From: Apium graveolens
Lineage: Eukaryota > Streptophyta > Magnoliopsida > Apiales > Apiaceae
DNA: 64,000 bases
NCBI RefSeq assembly: GCF_009905375.1
Contig: NC_133655.1
Coordinates: 168,267,141 to 168,331,140 of the forward strand
Reading direction: 5' to 3'
The notes under the pieces: model-generated
The model's database searches: none
The model's input: the letters and a program-made list of their open reading frames with translations, nothing else
Told to the model about the DNA's origin: nothing
In this document: one piece after another, positions 24,143-37,936 of the stretch
Numbering within the stretch: position 1 is the first letter of the stretch
Layout of the letters: every line of letters starts with the position of its first letter
Program-made: the position numbers and the translations under genes

Positions 24143-26235
24143 TGTAATAACCCCAATTTTTGGAATTTTTGAAACCCTTATGAATAGTGATTTTGCTGAT
24201 TATGCTGAATAAGAAAACTTTTCATGCCACACTATGTAGGGGTTCTGTTATTGATATTCTGAGATTTTATTAGTACTCTATATGGTATATAAGTGTATGT
24301 AAAGATCGTCAGAATCCTATTCCGAACACTTTGATTTTTCCCGGAAATCCACCAGATACAGAAAGAAGTGAGTATAAGGTAACAGGATAAATAGGATTTA
24401 AATTCAAGGATTTTAAGAGGGGATCATAAAAAGGAATATAAAATATTGAGGAAGGTTTAGGGGAACCCAAGTGATAAGATCCCAGATATGATTCATCAAA
24501 CGATAAATGAGAACGAAAGTTAAGCGAACCGTATAACAGATCAGCGGTCATTAGGCAAGCAATTAGGAGTTAATCAATGAGGTTAGGGATGATGATGTCA
24601 TCAAACCAACAAGAAGAAGACAAGTGTAACAAGATGACCTAAGCTTGATGACCTAAGCATGACAAGTGGGAAGGATTGGTTGGTTGATTGTGAGCCACAC
24701 ATTTTTTACCATGGTAAAAATTTAATTTAATTCCAAGAAAAAAGGAAGCAACCAACCAACAAATATCATAACACAAATACAAATTGAAAGTTGACTTTCC
24801 CATTTCAAGAAGAAAGCTCTCGGCTAAAACAAACCCAGAAACTTCAAACTGCCATATCTCCTTCAATACTCACTCAAATGTTATGTTCTATAGCTCGTTG
24901 GAAAGGTATTGAGATGACCTACAACTCTTGTTCACAAGTCTCTTCCAAATAAGCATGGTAAGACCCAAATTTTTACAGTTCTTTAAATCAGACTTTTAGA
25001 AACTTCAAAGCCTAACTTTGTGTTCTTGATTTCTTTGGAAAGATCAAGCTTGTAGGAGGCTCCATAAGGCTTCCTAGTAACTTTTCACCCTCCAAGAAAG
25101 GTATAAATCTTCACACCCTTTAGTAATAAGTTTGAATGTTGAAGTTTGGAGATGGTTTGGATGGATGAGTAGTAATTTGAATGATAAGCATGATTCGAGC
25201 TTAATTGTTAAGTAGTTTAGTTGAATTTGGAGATGTTATAATATATGATTGGATTGAGATCCTTGAGCTTATTATTACTGAAATCAGTAGCATTGATGTG
25301 TATCTTGAGTTGTTGTTGATTGGTAGTTGGATTGATATGATTTGGAATGGTAAAAAATTTGAAAATCGCGTAAACATAGCCGTCGTAATGTCCGATTTAC
25401 TTTAGACTTCTTTTGTTCATAACATTAGGACCCAAGAACGCCCTGATAGGTTTTTACCATTGCAATTTTTAGATATTTCATGTTACGAGCTTCGTTTTGA
25501 TATGTGGTTCGTTTGATTCCGATGTACGGTTTAGGAGAAACGGCCGTTTTAAGTAACGACGTTTCGCGAACGAAACATTACCCCTCGCCTTACTTTGAAA
25601 CATAGGTTAAAGACCTTAAATGACTAATTGTAGTATTAAACATTTATGTAAAGTGTAATAGGCAGTTGGTAAGACACTTGCGAAGGAATCGCCTTAAAAC
25701 TCGTAATGGTTAATTTATTAAAAATGGTGGAGCCGAGGGTACTCGAGCGACTAAAGAGAATCAGTAAGCGCAAAGCGAGCGTTAGAGTCTAATTTGGTTA
25801 AAGTATAGATTTACAAGTGACTTCGGTTTAATTCCAACTTATATGTTGTTTATAGGTTACCAGACTCGTCCCGAGCCATTTGTAAACCCCAGTCACTCAG
25901 GCAAGTTTTCTACCCGTTATACTGTTGTATATGCATGATCTTGTGATAAATGCATATTTGTTATTAGCAAATTCTTGCGATATATTGTAGCATGTGATTT
26001 GGTATATATGCATGCTTATTTCGTATTCTTGATTTATATATCTGTTGGTTCAAATGCTTATTCGTTGCATAATACCTATGCTAGAGATAAGCGGTATTTG
26101 CGTATACCCTTAGTATAGGGGATCAAAAGGTGAACTTTTTCTAAAACCGGGAGGCGAGACTCCTGAGTATAATATATATTTATATATATATTGATATAGT
26201 TTTTAAAACTATTAATCGAATAAGGTTTATTCGAT

Positions 26236-26632
26236 AACTTTATTTTATTTAATGAATATTATTACGAATATTCATTCGAGGGCTTATGACTCCTTTATTT
26301 TATTTAATGAATATTATTATGAATATTCATTCGAGGGCTTATGACTTCTTTATTTTATTAAATGAATATTATTTTGAATATTCATTCGAGGGCTTATGAC
26401 TTCTTTATTTTATTAAATGAATATTATTTTGAATATTCATTCGAGGACTTATGACTCCTTTTATTTTATTATTTGAATATTATTTGAATATTCATTCGAG
26501 GGCTTATGACTCTTTTATATTATTTATTGAATATTATTTGAATATTCATTCGAGGGCTTATGACTCAGTTTATATTATTTAATGAATATTATTTGAATAT
26601 TCATTTGAGGATCTATGACTCCGATTATTTGC
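26236..26632. repeat. AT-rich minisatellite in element B 5' LTR, 7 units
   Basis: Seven units of about 55-58 bp, each with AATGAATATT, a short spacer, AATATTCATT, then CGAGGGCTTATGACTCC. The two AT arms form an inverted repeat, so each unit can fold into a hairpin. The same seven units lie at about 36075-36475 in the right LTR; element C has three. Confidence 0.88.
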
Positions 26633-27137
26633 TGAGATATGTTCTTTATTTTATTAAAGAATAAGGTGTCGATAATAAAACTTATCTTTGATTATTCAAA
26701 TAAAGATAGTACTTTCGTATAAGTATATCTTTGGTTATTTAATACTCATTTCAAGTATAAGTTTTAAAACTTCTACTTCAATTATTTTTATAAAGATTAT
26801 TCTTTATGGGAATATTATTTAAATAATAATATTCAGATATTTTCTAATATATTGGGACTGATTTATTTCATTAAATCATCATTACTCCAAACACTCTTTA
26901 AAGTATTTTCGAGTCTTCAAAATGATTTTTAAAAGTTAGAGCGGATCCCAAAACTCATTTTTATATTTAAGATCTTCCTTTTAAAGGGGATTTAAATACT
27001 CATTCAAAACTTGATGGATCCGGATCAGTGGTGTATTTTACATTCGCAACGAGGTTGCTGTTTTGAGAAAACATCTTGATTACTTGCCCATCGTTCGGGA
27101 AGTAAGTTCATCTATTTGAGTCGGCATAAGCAACATG

Positions 27138-27225
27138 GGCTCAGTGGGCGTCCATGAAAGTGTAAGTGGCTCAGTGGGAGTCCATCAAATGCGTAAGTGG
27201 CTGAGTGGCAGTCCAGCATAAGGTC
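27138..27225. repeat. Three-unit 30-bp repeat in LTR
   Basis: GGCTCAGTGGGCGTCCAT, GGCTCAGTGGGAGTCCAT and GGCTGAGTGGCAGTCCAG, each followed by a related tail with GTAAGT. It recurs in all four B/C LTRs (near 36980, 42945 and 52768), so it is an old, fixed part of the family LTR. Confidence 0.8.
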
Positions 27226-28395
27226 CTATTGCGGCCAGGGTGATGACCAGTGGGGAATTCGTCCATCTACTAGTAGAAAAGGTTACTTATTGGTATCTTT
27301 GCCTGATCAGCAAGATATCAGGTTTATGCCAAGGTTTTCTCCTTTCCAAATTCATTGGATATTGCAACTCTGTTTATAATTTTCATAACAGAGGTTTTTA
27401 AGGAGTGTATGAAATGTATATATATAGGTGTATATATATATATCGGGATTTAATGAAGTATCTCGTAACTTCATTATTTATAATGATATTCAAAGATTGA
27501 ATCTATTCTAATCTTGTCTTGTAGTCTCATCTATGTGATGAACTTTTGAACTGATTATAACTTGAACGGTGGTAGTTCAAGTAATATTTGGAAAAGATAT
27601 AAGTATATTGGGGTATCTTATAACTTCATATTTTCAACTTATATCTAGTTAATGATTATCTTATGCATATCAAAGATTTTCAGAAAAACGTTGAGACAAG
27701 GGTAGATATATGAGATCACCTTGCAACGATATTTTTATACAGTTATAAACTGGAACTCTGTGTATATTATGCATGGAAGAGGACTTCCAAGATTTTGAAA
27801 AGTATATATGTATATATACTGAATATTTTGCGACTTCATCGCATTAAGATATCAAACTTGGTTCATTTCTTTTGACCAAGACTTTTATGAGTACTATGAG
27901 AAGGCTCATATATTGTTAATCATTATACATATTATTTTGGTGGGCTTGCTGCTCACCCTTGCTTTCTTCTTTCATCACACAACAACAGATAGAAAAGATG
28001 AACAGGACCAAGCTCCCGATTCGCAAGCGGTTAGAAAACGTTCCGCAGTCTTCTGAAAGCGTTGATGTCGTCGTAGCTGAGGTAGGAGCTACCAATAGGC
28101 TAGGTTTTTAACTATTGATGAGCCAGACTTATGTATAATATGAATTGTAATAATGGCAAGGAATATGTAAATTTATTCACAACCTTTTTAAGGTGTAACG
28201 GTTTATAATTGTGGAATATAAGGACTTGTGTTATTTTTAAGTGTTCATCTCTGAGACTATAACTTGTGGTGCGTGTGTTTATTATGGGGTCACAGTACAG
28301 AGTAGTTGATTATTTATTAAGATTGGGTGTTATTAAGGGAAATGGAACTGTGACAACCCGGATCCCCGACCCCGGATTTGGGGGTGTTACAGAAG

Positions 28396-28407
28396 TGGTA
28401 TCAGAGC
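28396..28407 (+). other. Primer-binding site of element B
   Basis: TGGTATCAGAGC, exact iMet-tRNA type, 4 bp after the 5' LTR. Confidence 0.93.
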
Positions 28408-28527
28408 TAAGCGTTATAAACTTCAGAGATGATGTGACATTAAGATAATAAGTTCACTAAGATAATAAGAACTCTTGCCAAGTTCCTAGTCGGGCTACCT
28501 AACGTAGTACTGACAGTTAAAACCCTT

Positions 28528-28826
28528 ATGGGAACCCTTATAAATATCGTGATAGAAGCGTACTTCGTTATCGTATATGGTAGCGGGACTCCGAACCCTG
28601 AGGTTGAGGAGCAACAACGCGATTATGTTTTATTACTTATTGGAGATCAGATTATGGATCCGATAGAGCGTCCTAACGCGGGATCGGATGATGTTCATGT
28701 TGAGGATGTTGTCCTAGAAGGGATATTTGCTGAGGAGGATCCCATGGAGGATCCTGACAAGAATGAATAAAGGACCACTGATGAATTGATGACCATGGTT
28801 AGGTCGACTACCAGAGGTAGAATTGG
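28528..28826 (+). pseudogene. Element B gag start, truncated
   Basis: An 80-codon frame opening at 28528 carries an acidic segment (VEDVVLEGIFAEEDPMEDPD) that aligns with the start of the longer gag frame in element C at 44466. It meets a stop at 28768-28770. The nucleotide match to C continues to about 28826, after which the sequence switches abruptly to reverse-transcriptase text. The capsid part of gag follows only after that displaced piece. Confidence 0.7.
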
Positions 28827-28829
28827 TCG

Positions 28830-29640
28830 GTCACTATCGGAGGTTCATTCAAGTTTGTAAAGATAGTAGCCCCCTTTAACTCGGCTTACTCGTAAGACTG
28901 AGAAGTTTGAATGGACAGAGAAATACGAGAACAACTTTCAAGAACTGAAGCAAAGATTGGTGACGACCCCTATGATGGCGTTGCCGGATGGAAAAGGAGA
29001 TTTTGTGATGTGTAGTGACGCTTCGCATAAGGAATTAGGGTGCTTCTTATACAGCACAACAAGGTAATCGCGTACGCATCAAGACAATTAAGGGAATATA
29101 AAATTCGATATCCCCACCCATGAGCTTGGGCTCGTGGCAATAGTTTTGCCCTAAATATTGGAGGCACTACTTGTATGGAGAGATGTACGAGATTTACACA
29201 AGCCATAAGTGCTCTAGTGCATTTCCATGCAGAAAGAGCTCAACATGCGCCAAATGAGGTGGTTAAAGCTAATCAAGGATTACGATTATGAGATTCTTTA
29301 TCATTCGGGGAAAGCCAATGTGGTGGCTAATGCCCTTAGTAAAAAGGAGGGACTCAAGATGATAATGTCTTTGAGAGAGTTTATAAGAGATTTTGAGAAA
29401 ATGGAAATAGAAGTGAAGGTAACCGGAGCCGGTACCGAAAAGCTGTTTGAGATTGCAAGACAGACCGAATTATTAGAAAAGAACATATTGTGCCAGAAAA
29501 AGTTATGAATGAAGGCAGAGAGCCAACAAATAGATATGAGATTAATACCGAGAAAGATGATAAGGGAATAATGAGGTATTCCTATAGAATTTGGGTTCCA
29601 AATGTTTAAGAGCTTAAATATGAGATCCTAGATGAAAGTC
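28830..29640 (+). pseudogene. Displaced RT-RNase H-integrase piece in element B
   Basis: The piece begins with HYRRFIQ (end of RT), then LTRKTEKFEWTEKYENNFQE and LPDGKGDFVMCSDASHKELG (RNase H start). A 93-codon frame at 29227-29508 has MRQMRWLKLIKDYDYEILYH and SGKANVVANALSKKE (RNase H end). It finishes with RIWVPNV.ELKYEILDESHS (about 29590), the integrase N-terminus. It is less decayed than the element's own pol further down, and it sits between the two parts of gag, where pol does not belong. Element C lacks it. This looks like a chimera formed by template switching or recombination with a better-preserved relative. Confidence 0.8.
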
Positions 29641-29644
29641 ATAG

Positions 29645-30500
29645 TTCAAGGAATAAGATTTAGGGCAAACCATGAATGTGATAGTCAGGGAGGACGCCAT
29701 CAAGATAGAAGGAACCCATAACATAATGAAGTGGAAAATGAGGATTTTAACGTATAAGATAACCCCAAGTATGGGAGAAGGATGAAACATTTTATACTGA
29801 GAAAATAGAAGTCGAGCAAGATAAGGAGACCCGAGACGGTACTCCTATATGGAAATTCATGGACCTGTCTAAACAGAACTTATACTTTTATTCCCAACCA
29901 CCACCTTAAGGAAACAATGCGGTAGGAAATCCTTTCATGACCTTTAAGTCGCTAAGCTCTCAGAGTTCCAAGGAACAGTTTGACCCAGTCGAGGAAAGAG
30001 CCTGACTAAAGGAAATATAGGAATTATTTGAGATTCTAAATGATTGACGAAGCACAAAAGACTGTTTTTGTCACTTACCCCCGTAAGAGAGAGGCCACCC
30101 ATTGGTGAAAGGCCAAGAAAGGCACGGAGCCAGAGGTTATAATAAACTGATTAAAGTTCAGACAATTGTTTTCGGGAAAGTACTTCCCAAGGTTATGGAG
30201 GTAGTGTAAAAGCTTTAGAGCCAGAACAAAAGCGGACGAGTATGATGAATTATGAATCTAAGTTGTAAAAGTTGTCAAGATTCGTTCTGAGGACACGAAT
30301 CCAGAATGACGGGATGTTTGAAATCAATGTTTATGTTGTGTTGGTTCATGTAATGGTTGTAATGGAAACGAAAATAAAAGACTGAAAATGGAAGGAGTAT
30401 AAAGGGATATAAAGGAAATAGAGTTGAGAAGTGATAAGGGAGTTAGGTATGGGAAACCCTAAGAAACCCTTGCAATAAATATAGAGAAGTGTGTCATCAT
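29645..30500 (+). pseudogene. Element B gag, capsid part
   Basis: Frame-shifted reading gives FKSLSSQSSKEQFDPVEERA, then LKEI.ELFEILND and a block corresponding to KREA.HWW...KKGTEPE (about 29940-30190). This matches Tekay/Del capsid as I recall it. The same breaks occur in C at 45940-46330, for example the shared AAATGATTGACGAA slip. No zinc knuckle is readable. Confidence 0.65.
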
Positions 30501-33100
30501 CAGCGCGATGGTGACTGATCATGAGATAAATTCAAGGTTTGAAGGCGTAAGCGATATGTAAAGTTAATTCCCTTGAAGTTGACAGTATTCGATGAAAATT
30601 TGAGATAGATCGATTGATTAATAAGGAAACACGGATGGACTGAGGAGACAAGAAAGTAAGAAATTAGGAAAATTGGATGAAGGAAGTGACCTTCAAGAAT
30701 GTGAAGTGTAAGACCGGGGGCATGATACCCAGAAAGGGAGACGCCAGGTATGAAAGATATCCCAACATTGAGATGACTGTTGAGATAAATAAAAGAGGTG
30801 AATGAGTAGTTGGAACTAAAAGGTTCACGTTGAACACGATAAACATCTTCTAGAACATCCATGTTATCATTACTGAATCAGGCAAGAAAAGCGGATAACC
30901 GTTCTTATCTTTTGGAGGCCATATTGATTAAACTCATTTTGAATACGAATGTTATTGTGAAATTAGGCATATACTATCGAGGTGGGAATGATTGAATAAG
31001 ATAACCTTATCAGGGATATATGACTTGATTTATCCATGGAAGGATGCATGTACCTTTTAAAGGTGGAATTAAGGATAGAACATCGGTAACTTAAAATGAA
31101 TCCTCGGGGAATGCATAAAGGTTGGAATTTCACCCTTAATAGGGATAGTGTGAGTTTTGACAGTATGAATTGGAAATGATTAAGGTAATAACAACCTTTA
31201 AGAATCAGTGGAGAAATTTTTCAGAAGTATATAGACAATGATTCTGGTATTAATAAATGGTCTCTTGATATGCCCTGTATCTAGGGAATACAGGAGGAAC
31301 GATTCGAGGATAACCTTAGAGGTTTTACAAGGAGAAAGGTAATATTCAAAATTCTCAAGAATAAAAATGTTGATAAAGGAAATATGACATAATTATAATG
31401 ATGCCAAGTGGGGCACGTGTTAAACCATGAGAAAGTATGGATCGAACCAGTAAAGGTCAAAATTGTTCAGGGCAATTAGGGCCTAGGATAAAAGATGTTC
31501 TAAGTATGATTGAGAGTCAGTCGTGACAGTGATTAACCTCTAAAGACTGAGGCAATAACTTATGGAAAAATGGTGATATTTTTTTTTACTCATCAGATTT
31601 TAAGGAAAACATCTTCACACAAGCAGTGATTGGAAATGAGGTAGAAAATTTAGTGAAGGTGGTTGAAATGACATTGATTGTAAAGAAATATTACTATCAA
31701 GAAAGGCCAAAGAGGTGGCCGACACTTTAAGTGTAAGAGGACAATTATAGGTGCTCGTGCCAGAGGAATATAGTGATAATGGTTAAGGCTGTGAAGGTTG
31801 TATTATGGTGTGGAAGATTGACATTCCTTCTGATGATTGTGCGATACTCAACCGTGATAGTAGTTGGGTAAAGATTAATTTTTGTAATCACCGTGAGCGG
31901 GCTATCTATCTTAGAGGGTCATATCTTAAGATAAGCCAGGACCATGTTACGAAAGGACTAAATGAACCTTTGAGCTTCATGTCTCCTAATAAAGACATAT
32001 GGTTAATAATGGTATTAACCTGCTATCGTTGCTTTCATTGAAACTCTTTTGCAATTTTATCTGCTTCATGTCATATGTACGTCAAGTTCAGGAGTGTTCT
32101 TCATGAATCATGAACAGTGATCATGTTACCTCCTTAGAAGAATTCGATACGAGATGTATGGACTCCGTATGGTTAGCTATTAAGACTTCATGGAAAATAA
32201 ATGACTACAGTAGGTCAACGATGGACCCTAGTAGTGCAGGAATGATTCTGCGGGTAATGAGCCAATTAATTACAACCGTAAGAGTTGTATTGGAATGGAT
32301 GTTGAGATTAAGTACCACTAATCGGGTTGTGGTGATGTATAAGTTATCATTGATAGACTAATTAAGTCGATTATCTACCTATTGAATACTTATTCCTTCT
32401 TATCAATAGAGAGTCGTATTACTATACGAGGAAGGTTGCAGTGCAAGCATAGAATTTTAGTAACGGTGATGTCTAGAATGAAAACCCAGATTCGATTTTC
32501 GCTGTCGAGGGAGTTTCAAAGGTGATTGTGTATAAGCTCGAGCAAGAGCATGGGTCCATAGAATGATGTATGGAATAGTAAATATTTAAGCATGTAAAAT
32601 GCGATGCTATAATACTTGATGTTGATATAAATACACATATGTTTTGCTCTCCTATATCAAACCTCTATAGTTCAGAGGTAGGTTCCAAGCCAGATATTTG
32701 GTGGCAGTATATTTTTTTTTCACATATACAATTCTCTTCAATTCATTCTTTTCTCTTCTTTTCATTTCATATAAGCTGAGAAGAACAACCCTTCCAGAAG
32801 GGGAGGTATTGCCGAATGACTATCTATCTGTGTGATAGAAGCCGAGTAGGATACCATATATTGTTTAATTGCTTGTCAAGTACTAAAGGCTGGCCACCTT
32901 CTGTACTAACTATACAATGTAACAAGTGTTCATGATCATAGTGATCTCTCAATAAATTCTTTTACTTCTATAAGAAGGACTAAGCTTTCGAAGATAGAAG
33001 CAGCTGAAAAAGGAGTAGTAAAGTTGTGGTGGTATGCGGAATGGAAACACATTCGTGATACAAAGGTTGACGAGGTTATTAAAAGGTTATAGAATGCTAA
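30500..33100 (+). pseudogene. Element B protease-RT-RNase H region, highly decayed
   Basis: Only traces remain: a piece of the RT block DDLFDQLQGA near 30990, FQKYID near 31225, LRGFTRRKVIFKILK near 31320 and VADTL-like text near 31715 (end of RNase H). In C the matching block reads TLEVLQGER.YSKFSR. The catalytic FIDD is not recognisable. The stretch 31730-33100 should cover integrase N-terminus and core, but I cannot recognise it. The same text, equally broken, is in element C. Confidence 0.5.
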
Positions 33101-33149
33101 CGAGCAAAAGTATAACCAGTATAATATTAGAAACGGAAGGTAGTAGCGA

Positions 33150-33960
33150 TTACGAACTGGAAAAGAATGGGTATTGAGAAGCAAAAGCTCTAATGCTAAA
33201 AGCTATAATGAGAGTCTGTGCAATAGACTTGAAAGAAATTGGAATGATCATTTAACACGGATTGAGTTTTCTTACGATAATAGATCTTATGTCATTATCG
33301 AGTTGTCGCCTTATGAGATCCTTGAGGGAAGACAATGTCGATCTCCCTTATGTTAGGATGAAGTTGTAGAGCGCAAGATGCTCGGACCCGCAGTAGTCCA
33401 AAGGACCAAGGATATAATAGATCTAATCAGAGGACGGCTGGTAGTAACCCAAGATGGACATAAGAAGTATGTTGATTTGACACGAAAGGACAAAGAATAG
33501 GAAGTAGGGGACCTAGTGTTGTTAAAGGTATCCCCTTGGAAACCCTTGGAAAGGATTGATGAGATTCGGAAAGAAAGGAAAGCTAAGTCCATAATTTATC
33601 GGACCCTTGGATATATTAAGAAGTATTGGGAAGTTAGCGTATGAGCTAGCCTTACCCCAGAACATGTAGCAAGTCATAACGTGTTTCACGTATCAATGTT
33701 AAGGAAGTGTAATTCGGATGCCAGATAAATAGGGGCATATGAGCGCATAGACATGCAACCAGACGTAACCTATATGGAGCAACCAGGAAGGGTTATAGAT
33801 TGAAAAAGGAACAAGTGCTTAGGAGAAGGGTTATCAAACTATTCAGAGTTTGATGGAAGAACCACAATGTGGGAAAATTTACTTAAGAGTTAGAAAGTGT
33901 AATACTAAGAAAGTATCCCTATTCATTTTCTATCTGATTCCGGGACGGAATCCTTTTAAG
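33150..33960 (+). pseudogene. Element B integrase C-terminus
   Basis: Readable blocks with frame changes: YNESLCNRLERNWNDHLTRI, FSYDNRS..IIELSPYEILEG, RQCRSPLC, LGPAVVQRTKDIIDLIRG and VDLTRKDKE.EVGDLVLLKV, ending with the chromovirus-like tail HNVFHVSMLR and EQPGRVID. The match to Tekay/Del pol is good. A polypurine tract follows at 33955-33970. Confidence 0.8.
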
Positions 33961-33970
33961 GAGGGGAGAC
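33955..33970 (+). other. Polypurine tract of element B
   Basis: TTTTAAGGAGGGGAGAC directly before the 3' LTR; the identical motif occurs in C at 49937-49952. It primes plus-strand synthesis. Confidence 0.88.
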
Positions 33971-36074
33971 TGTAATAACCCCAATTTTTGGAATTTTTGA
34001 AACCCTTATGAATAGTGATTTTGCTGATTATGCTGAATAAGAAAACTTTTCATGCCACACTATGTAGGAGTTCTGTTATTGATATTCTGAGATTTTATTA
34101 GTACTCTATATGGTATATAAGTGTATGTAAAGATCGTCAGAATCCAATTCCGAACACTTTGATTTTTCCCGAAAATCCACCAGATACAGAAAGAAGTGAG
34201 TATAAGGTAACAGGATAAATAGGATTTAAATTCAAGGTTTTAAGAGCGGATTATAAAAAGGAATATAAAATATTGAGGAAGGTTTAGGGGAACCCAAGTG
34301 ATAAGATCCCAGATATGATTCATCAAACGATAAACGAGAACGAAAGTTAAGCGAACCGTATAACAGATCAGCGGTCATTAGGCAAGCAATTAGGAGTTAA
34401 TCAAGGAGGTTAGGGATGATGATGTCATCAAACCAACAAGAAGAAGACAAGTGTAACAAGATGACCTAAGCTTGATGACCTAAGCATGACAAGTGGGAAG
34501 GATTGGTTGGTTGATTGTGAGCCACACATTTTTTACCATGGTAAAAATTTAATTTAATTCCAAGACAAAAGGAAGCAACCAACCAACAAATATCATAACA
34601 CAAATACAAATTGAAAGTTGACTTTCCCATTTCAAGAAGAAAGCTCTCGGCTAAAACAAACCCAACAACTTCAAACTGCCATATCTCCTTCAATACTCAC
34701 TCAAATGTTGTGTTCTATAGCTCGTTGGAAATGTATTGAGATGGCCTACAACTCTTGTTCACAAGTCTCTTCCAACTAAGCATGGTAAGACCCTAATTTT
34801 TACAGTTCTTTAAATCGGACTTTTAGAAACTTCAAAGCCTAACTTTGTGTTCTTGATTTCTTTGGAAAGATCAAGCTTGTAGGAGGCTCCATAAGGCTTC
34901 CTAGTAACTTTCCACCCTCCAAGAAAGGTATAAATATTCACACCCTTTAGTAATAAGTTTGAATGTTGAAGTTTGGAGATGGTTTGGATGGATGAGTAGT
35001 AATTTGAATGATAAGCATGATTCGGGCTTAATTGTTAAGTAGTTTAGTTGAATTTGGAGATGTTATAATATATGATTGGATTGAGATCCTTGAGCTTATT
35101 ATGACTGAAATCAGTAGCATTGATGTGTATCTTGAGTTGTTGTTGATTGGTAGTTGGATTGATATGATTTGGAATGGTAGAAAATTTGAAAATCGCGTAA
35201 ATATAGCCGTCGTAATGTCCGATTTACTTTAGACTGCTTTTGTTCATAACAATAGGACCCAAGAACTCCCTGATAGGTTTTGACCATTACCATTTTTAGA
35301 TATTTCATGTTACGAGCTTCGTTTTGATATGTGGTTCGTTTGATTCCGATGTACGGTTTAGGAGAAACGGCCGTTTTAAGTAACGACATTTCGCGAACGA
35401 AACATTACCCCTCGCCTTACTTTGAAACATAGGTTAAAGACCTTAAATGACTAATTGGAGTATGAAACATTTATGTAAAGTGTAATAGGAAGTTGGTAAG
35501 ACACTCGCGAAGGAATCGTCTTAAAACTCGTAATGGTTAATTTATTAAAAATGGTGGAGCCGAGGGTACTCGAGCGACTTAAGAGAGTCAGTAAGCGCAA
35601 AGCGAGCGTTAGAGTCTAATTTGGTTAAAGTATAGATTTACAAGTGACTTCGGTTTAATTCCAACTTATATGTTGTTTATAGGTTACCAGACTCGTTCCG
35701 AGCCATTTGTAACCCCCAGTCGCTCAGGCAAGTTTTCTATCCGTTATACTGTTGTGATGTATATGTGTATATGCATGATCTTGTGATAAATGCATATTTG
35801 TTATTAGCAAATTCTTGCGATATATTGTAGCATGTGATTTGGTATATATGCATGCTTGTTTCGTATTCTTGATTTATATATCTGTTGGTTCAAATGCTTA
35901 TTCGTTGCATAATACCTATGCTAGAGATAAGCGGTATTTGCGTATACCCTTAGTATAGGGGATCAAAAGGTGAACTTTTTCTAAAACCGGGAGGCGAGAC
36001 TCCCGAGTATAATATATATTTATATATATATATTGATATAATTTTTAAAACTATTAATCGAATAAGGTTTATTC

Positions 36075-36475
36075 GATAACTTTATTTTATTTAATGAATA
36101 TTATTACGAATATTCATTCGAGGGCTTATGACTCCTTTATTTTATTTAATGAATATTATTACGAATATTCATTCGAGGGCTTATGACTTCTTTATTTTAT
36201 TAAATGAATATTATTTTGAATATTCATTCGAGGGCTTATGACTTCTTTATTTTATTAAATGAATATTATTTTGAATATTCATTCGAGGACTTATGACTCC
36301 TTTTATTTTATTATTTGAATATTATTTGAATATTCATTCGAGGGCTTATGACTCTTTTATATTATTTATTGAATATTATTTGAATATTCATTCGAGGGCT
36401 TATGACTCAGTTTATATTATTTAATGAATATTATTTGAATATTCATTTGAGGATCTATGATTCCGATTATTTGCT
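36075..36475. repeat. AT-rich minisatellite in element B 3' LTR, 7 units
   Basis: Seven units with the same order of variants as in the left LTR at 26236-26632, as expected if both LTRs were copied from one template at insertion. Confidence 0.85.
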
Positions 36476-37936
36476 GAGATATGTTCTTTATTTTATTAAA
36501 GAATAAGGTGTCGATAATCAAACTTATCTTTGATTATTCAAATAAAGATAGTACTTTCGTATAAGTATATCTTTGGTTATTTAATACTCATTTCAAGTAT
36601 AAGTTTTAAAACTTCTACTTCAATTATTTTTATAAAGATTATTCTTTATGGGAATATTATTTAAATAATAATATTCAGATATTTTCTAATATATTGGGAC
36701 TGATTTATTTCATTAAATCAGCATTACTCCAAACACTCTTTAAAGTGTTTTCGAGTCTTCAAAATAATTTTTAAAAGTTAGAGCGGATCCCAAAACTCAT
36801 TTTTATATTTAAGATCTTCCTTTTAAAGGGGATTTAAATACTCGTTCAAAACTTGAGGGATCCAGCTCAGTGGTGTATTTTACATTCGCAACGAGGTTGC
36901 TGTTTTGAGAAAACATCTTGATTATTTGCCCATCGTTCGGGAAGTAAGTTCATCTATTTGAGTCGGCATAAGCAACATGGGCTCAGTGGGCGTCCATGAA
37001 AGTGTAAGTGGCTCAGTGGGAGTCCATCAAATGCGTAAGTGGCTGAGTGGCAGTCCAGCATAAGGTCCTATTGCGGCCAGGGTGATGACCAGTGGGGAAT
37101 TCGTCCATCTACTAGTAGAAAAGGTTACTTATTGGTATCTTTGCCTGATCAGCAAGATATCAGGTTTATGCCAAGGTTTTCTCCTTTCCAAATTCATTGG
37201 ATATTGCAACTCTGTTTATAATTTTCATAACAGAGGTTTTCAAGGAGTGTATGAAATGTATATATATAGGTGTATATATATATCGGGATTTAATGAAGTA
37301 TCTCGTAACTTCATTATTTATAATGATATTCAAAGATTGAATCTATTCAAATCTTGTCTTGTAGTCTCATCTATGTGATGAAGTTTTGAACTGATTATAA
37401 CTTGAACGGTGGTAGTTCAAGTAATATTTGGAAAAGATATAAGTATATTGGGGTATCTTGTAACTTCATATTTTCAACTTATATATAGTTAATGATTATC
37501 TTATGCATATCAAAGATTTTCAGAAAAACGTTGAGACAAGGGTAGATATATGAGATCACCTTGCAACGATATTTTTATACAGTTATAAACTGGAACTCTG
37601 TGTATATTATGCATGAAAGAGGACTTCCAAGATTTTGAAAAGTATATATGTATATATACTGAATATTTTGCGACTTCATCGCATTAAGATATCAAACTTG
37701 GTTCATTTCTTTTAACCAAGACTTATATGAGTACTATGAGAAGGCTCATATATTGTTAATCATTATACATATTATTTTGGTGGGCTTGCTGCTCACCCTT
37801 GCTTTCTTTTTTCATCACACAACAACAGATAGAAAAGATGAACAGGACCAAGCTCCCGATTCGCAAGCGGTTAGAAAACGTTCCGCAGTCTTCTGAAAGC
37901 GTTGATGTCGTCGTAGCTGAGGTAGGAGCTACCAAT

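Larger units (their letters stand above)
24143..28391 (+). mobile_element. Element B 5' LTR
   Basis: 4249 bp from TGTAATAACCCC to GGGGGTGTTACA. It is very similar to the right LTR once the CACTA insertion is removed (about 4262 bp). It contains a seven-unit minisatellite (26236-26632) and a three-unit 30-bp repeat (27138-27225). Short open frames such as 27197-27379 recur or are broken in the sister LTRs and match no protein. Confidence 0.93.

Noticed and set aside
26236..26632. Regular repeats resembling a CRISPR array
   Set aside because: Units are contiguous and similar throughout with no unique spacers, and they lie inside a plant LTR.
27197..27379. Open frame (60 codons) recurring in several B/C LTRs, possible LTR-encoded peptide
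   Set aside because: It lies over the 30-bp triple repeat, its C-terminal part differs by frameshift in C, and it resembles no protein. Recurrence is explained by LTR copying.
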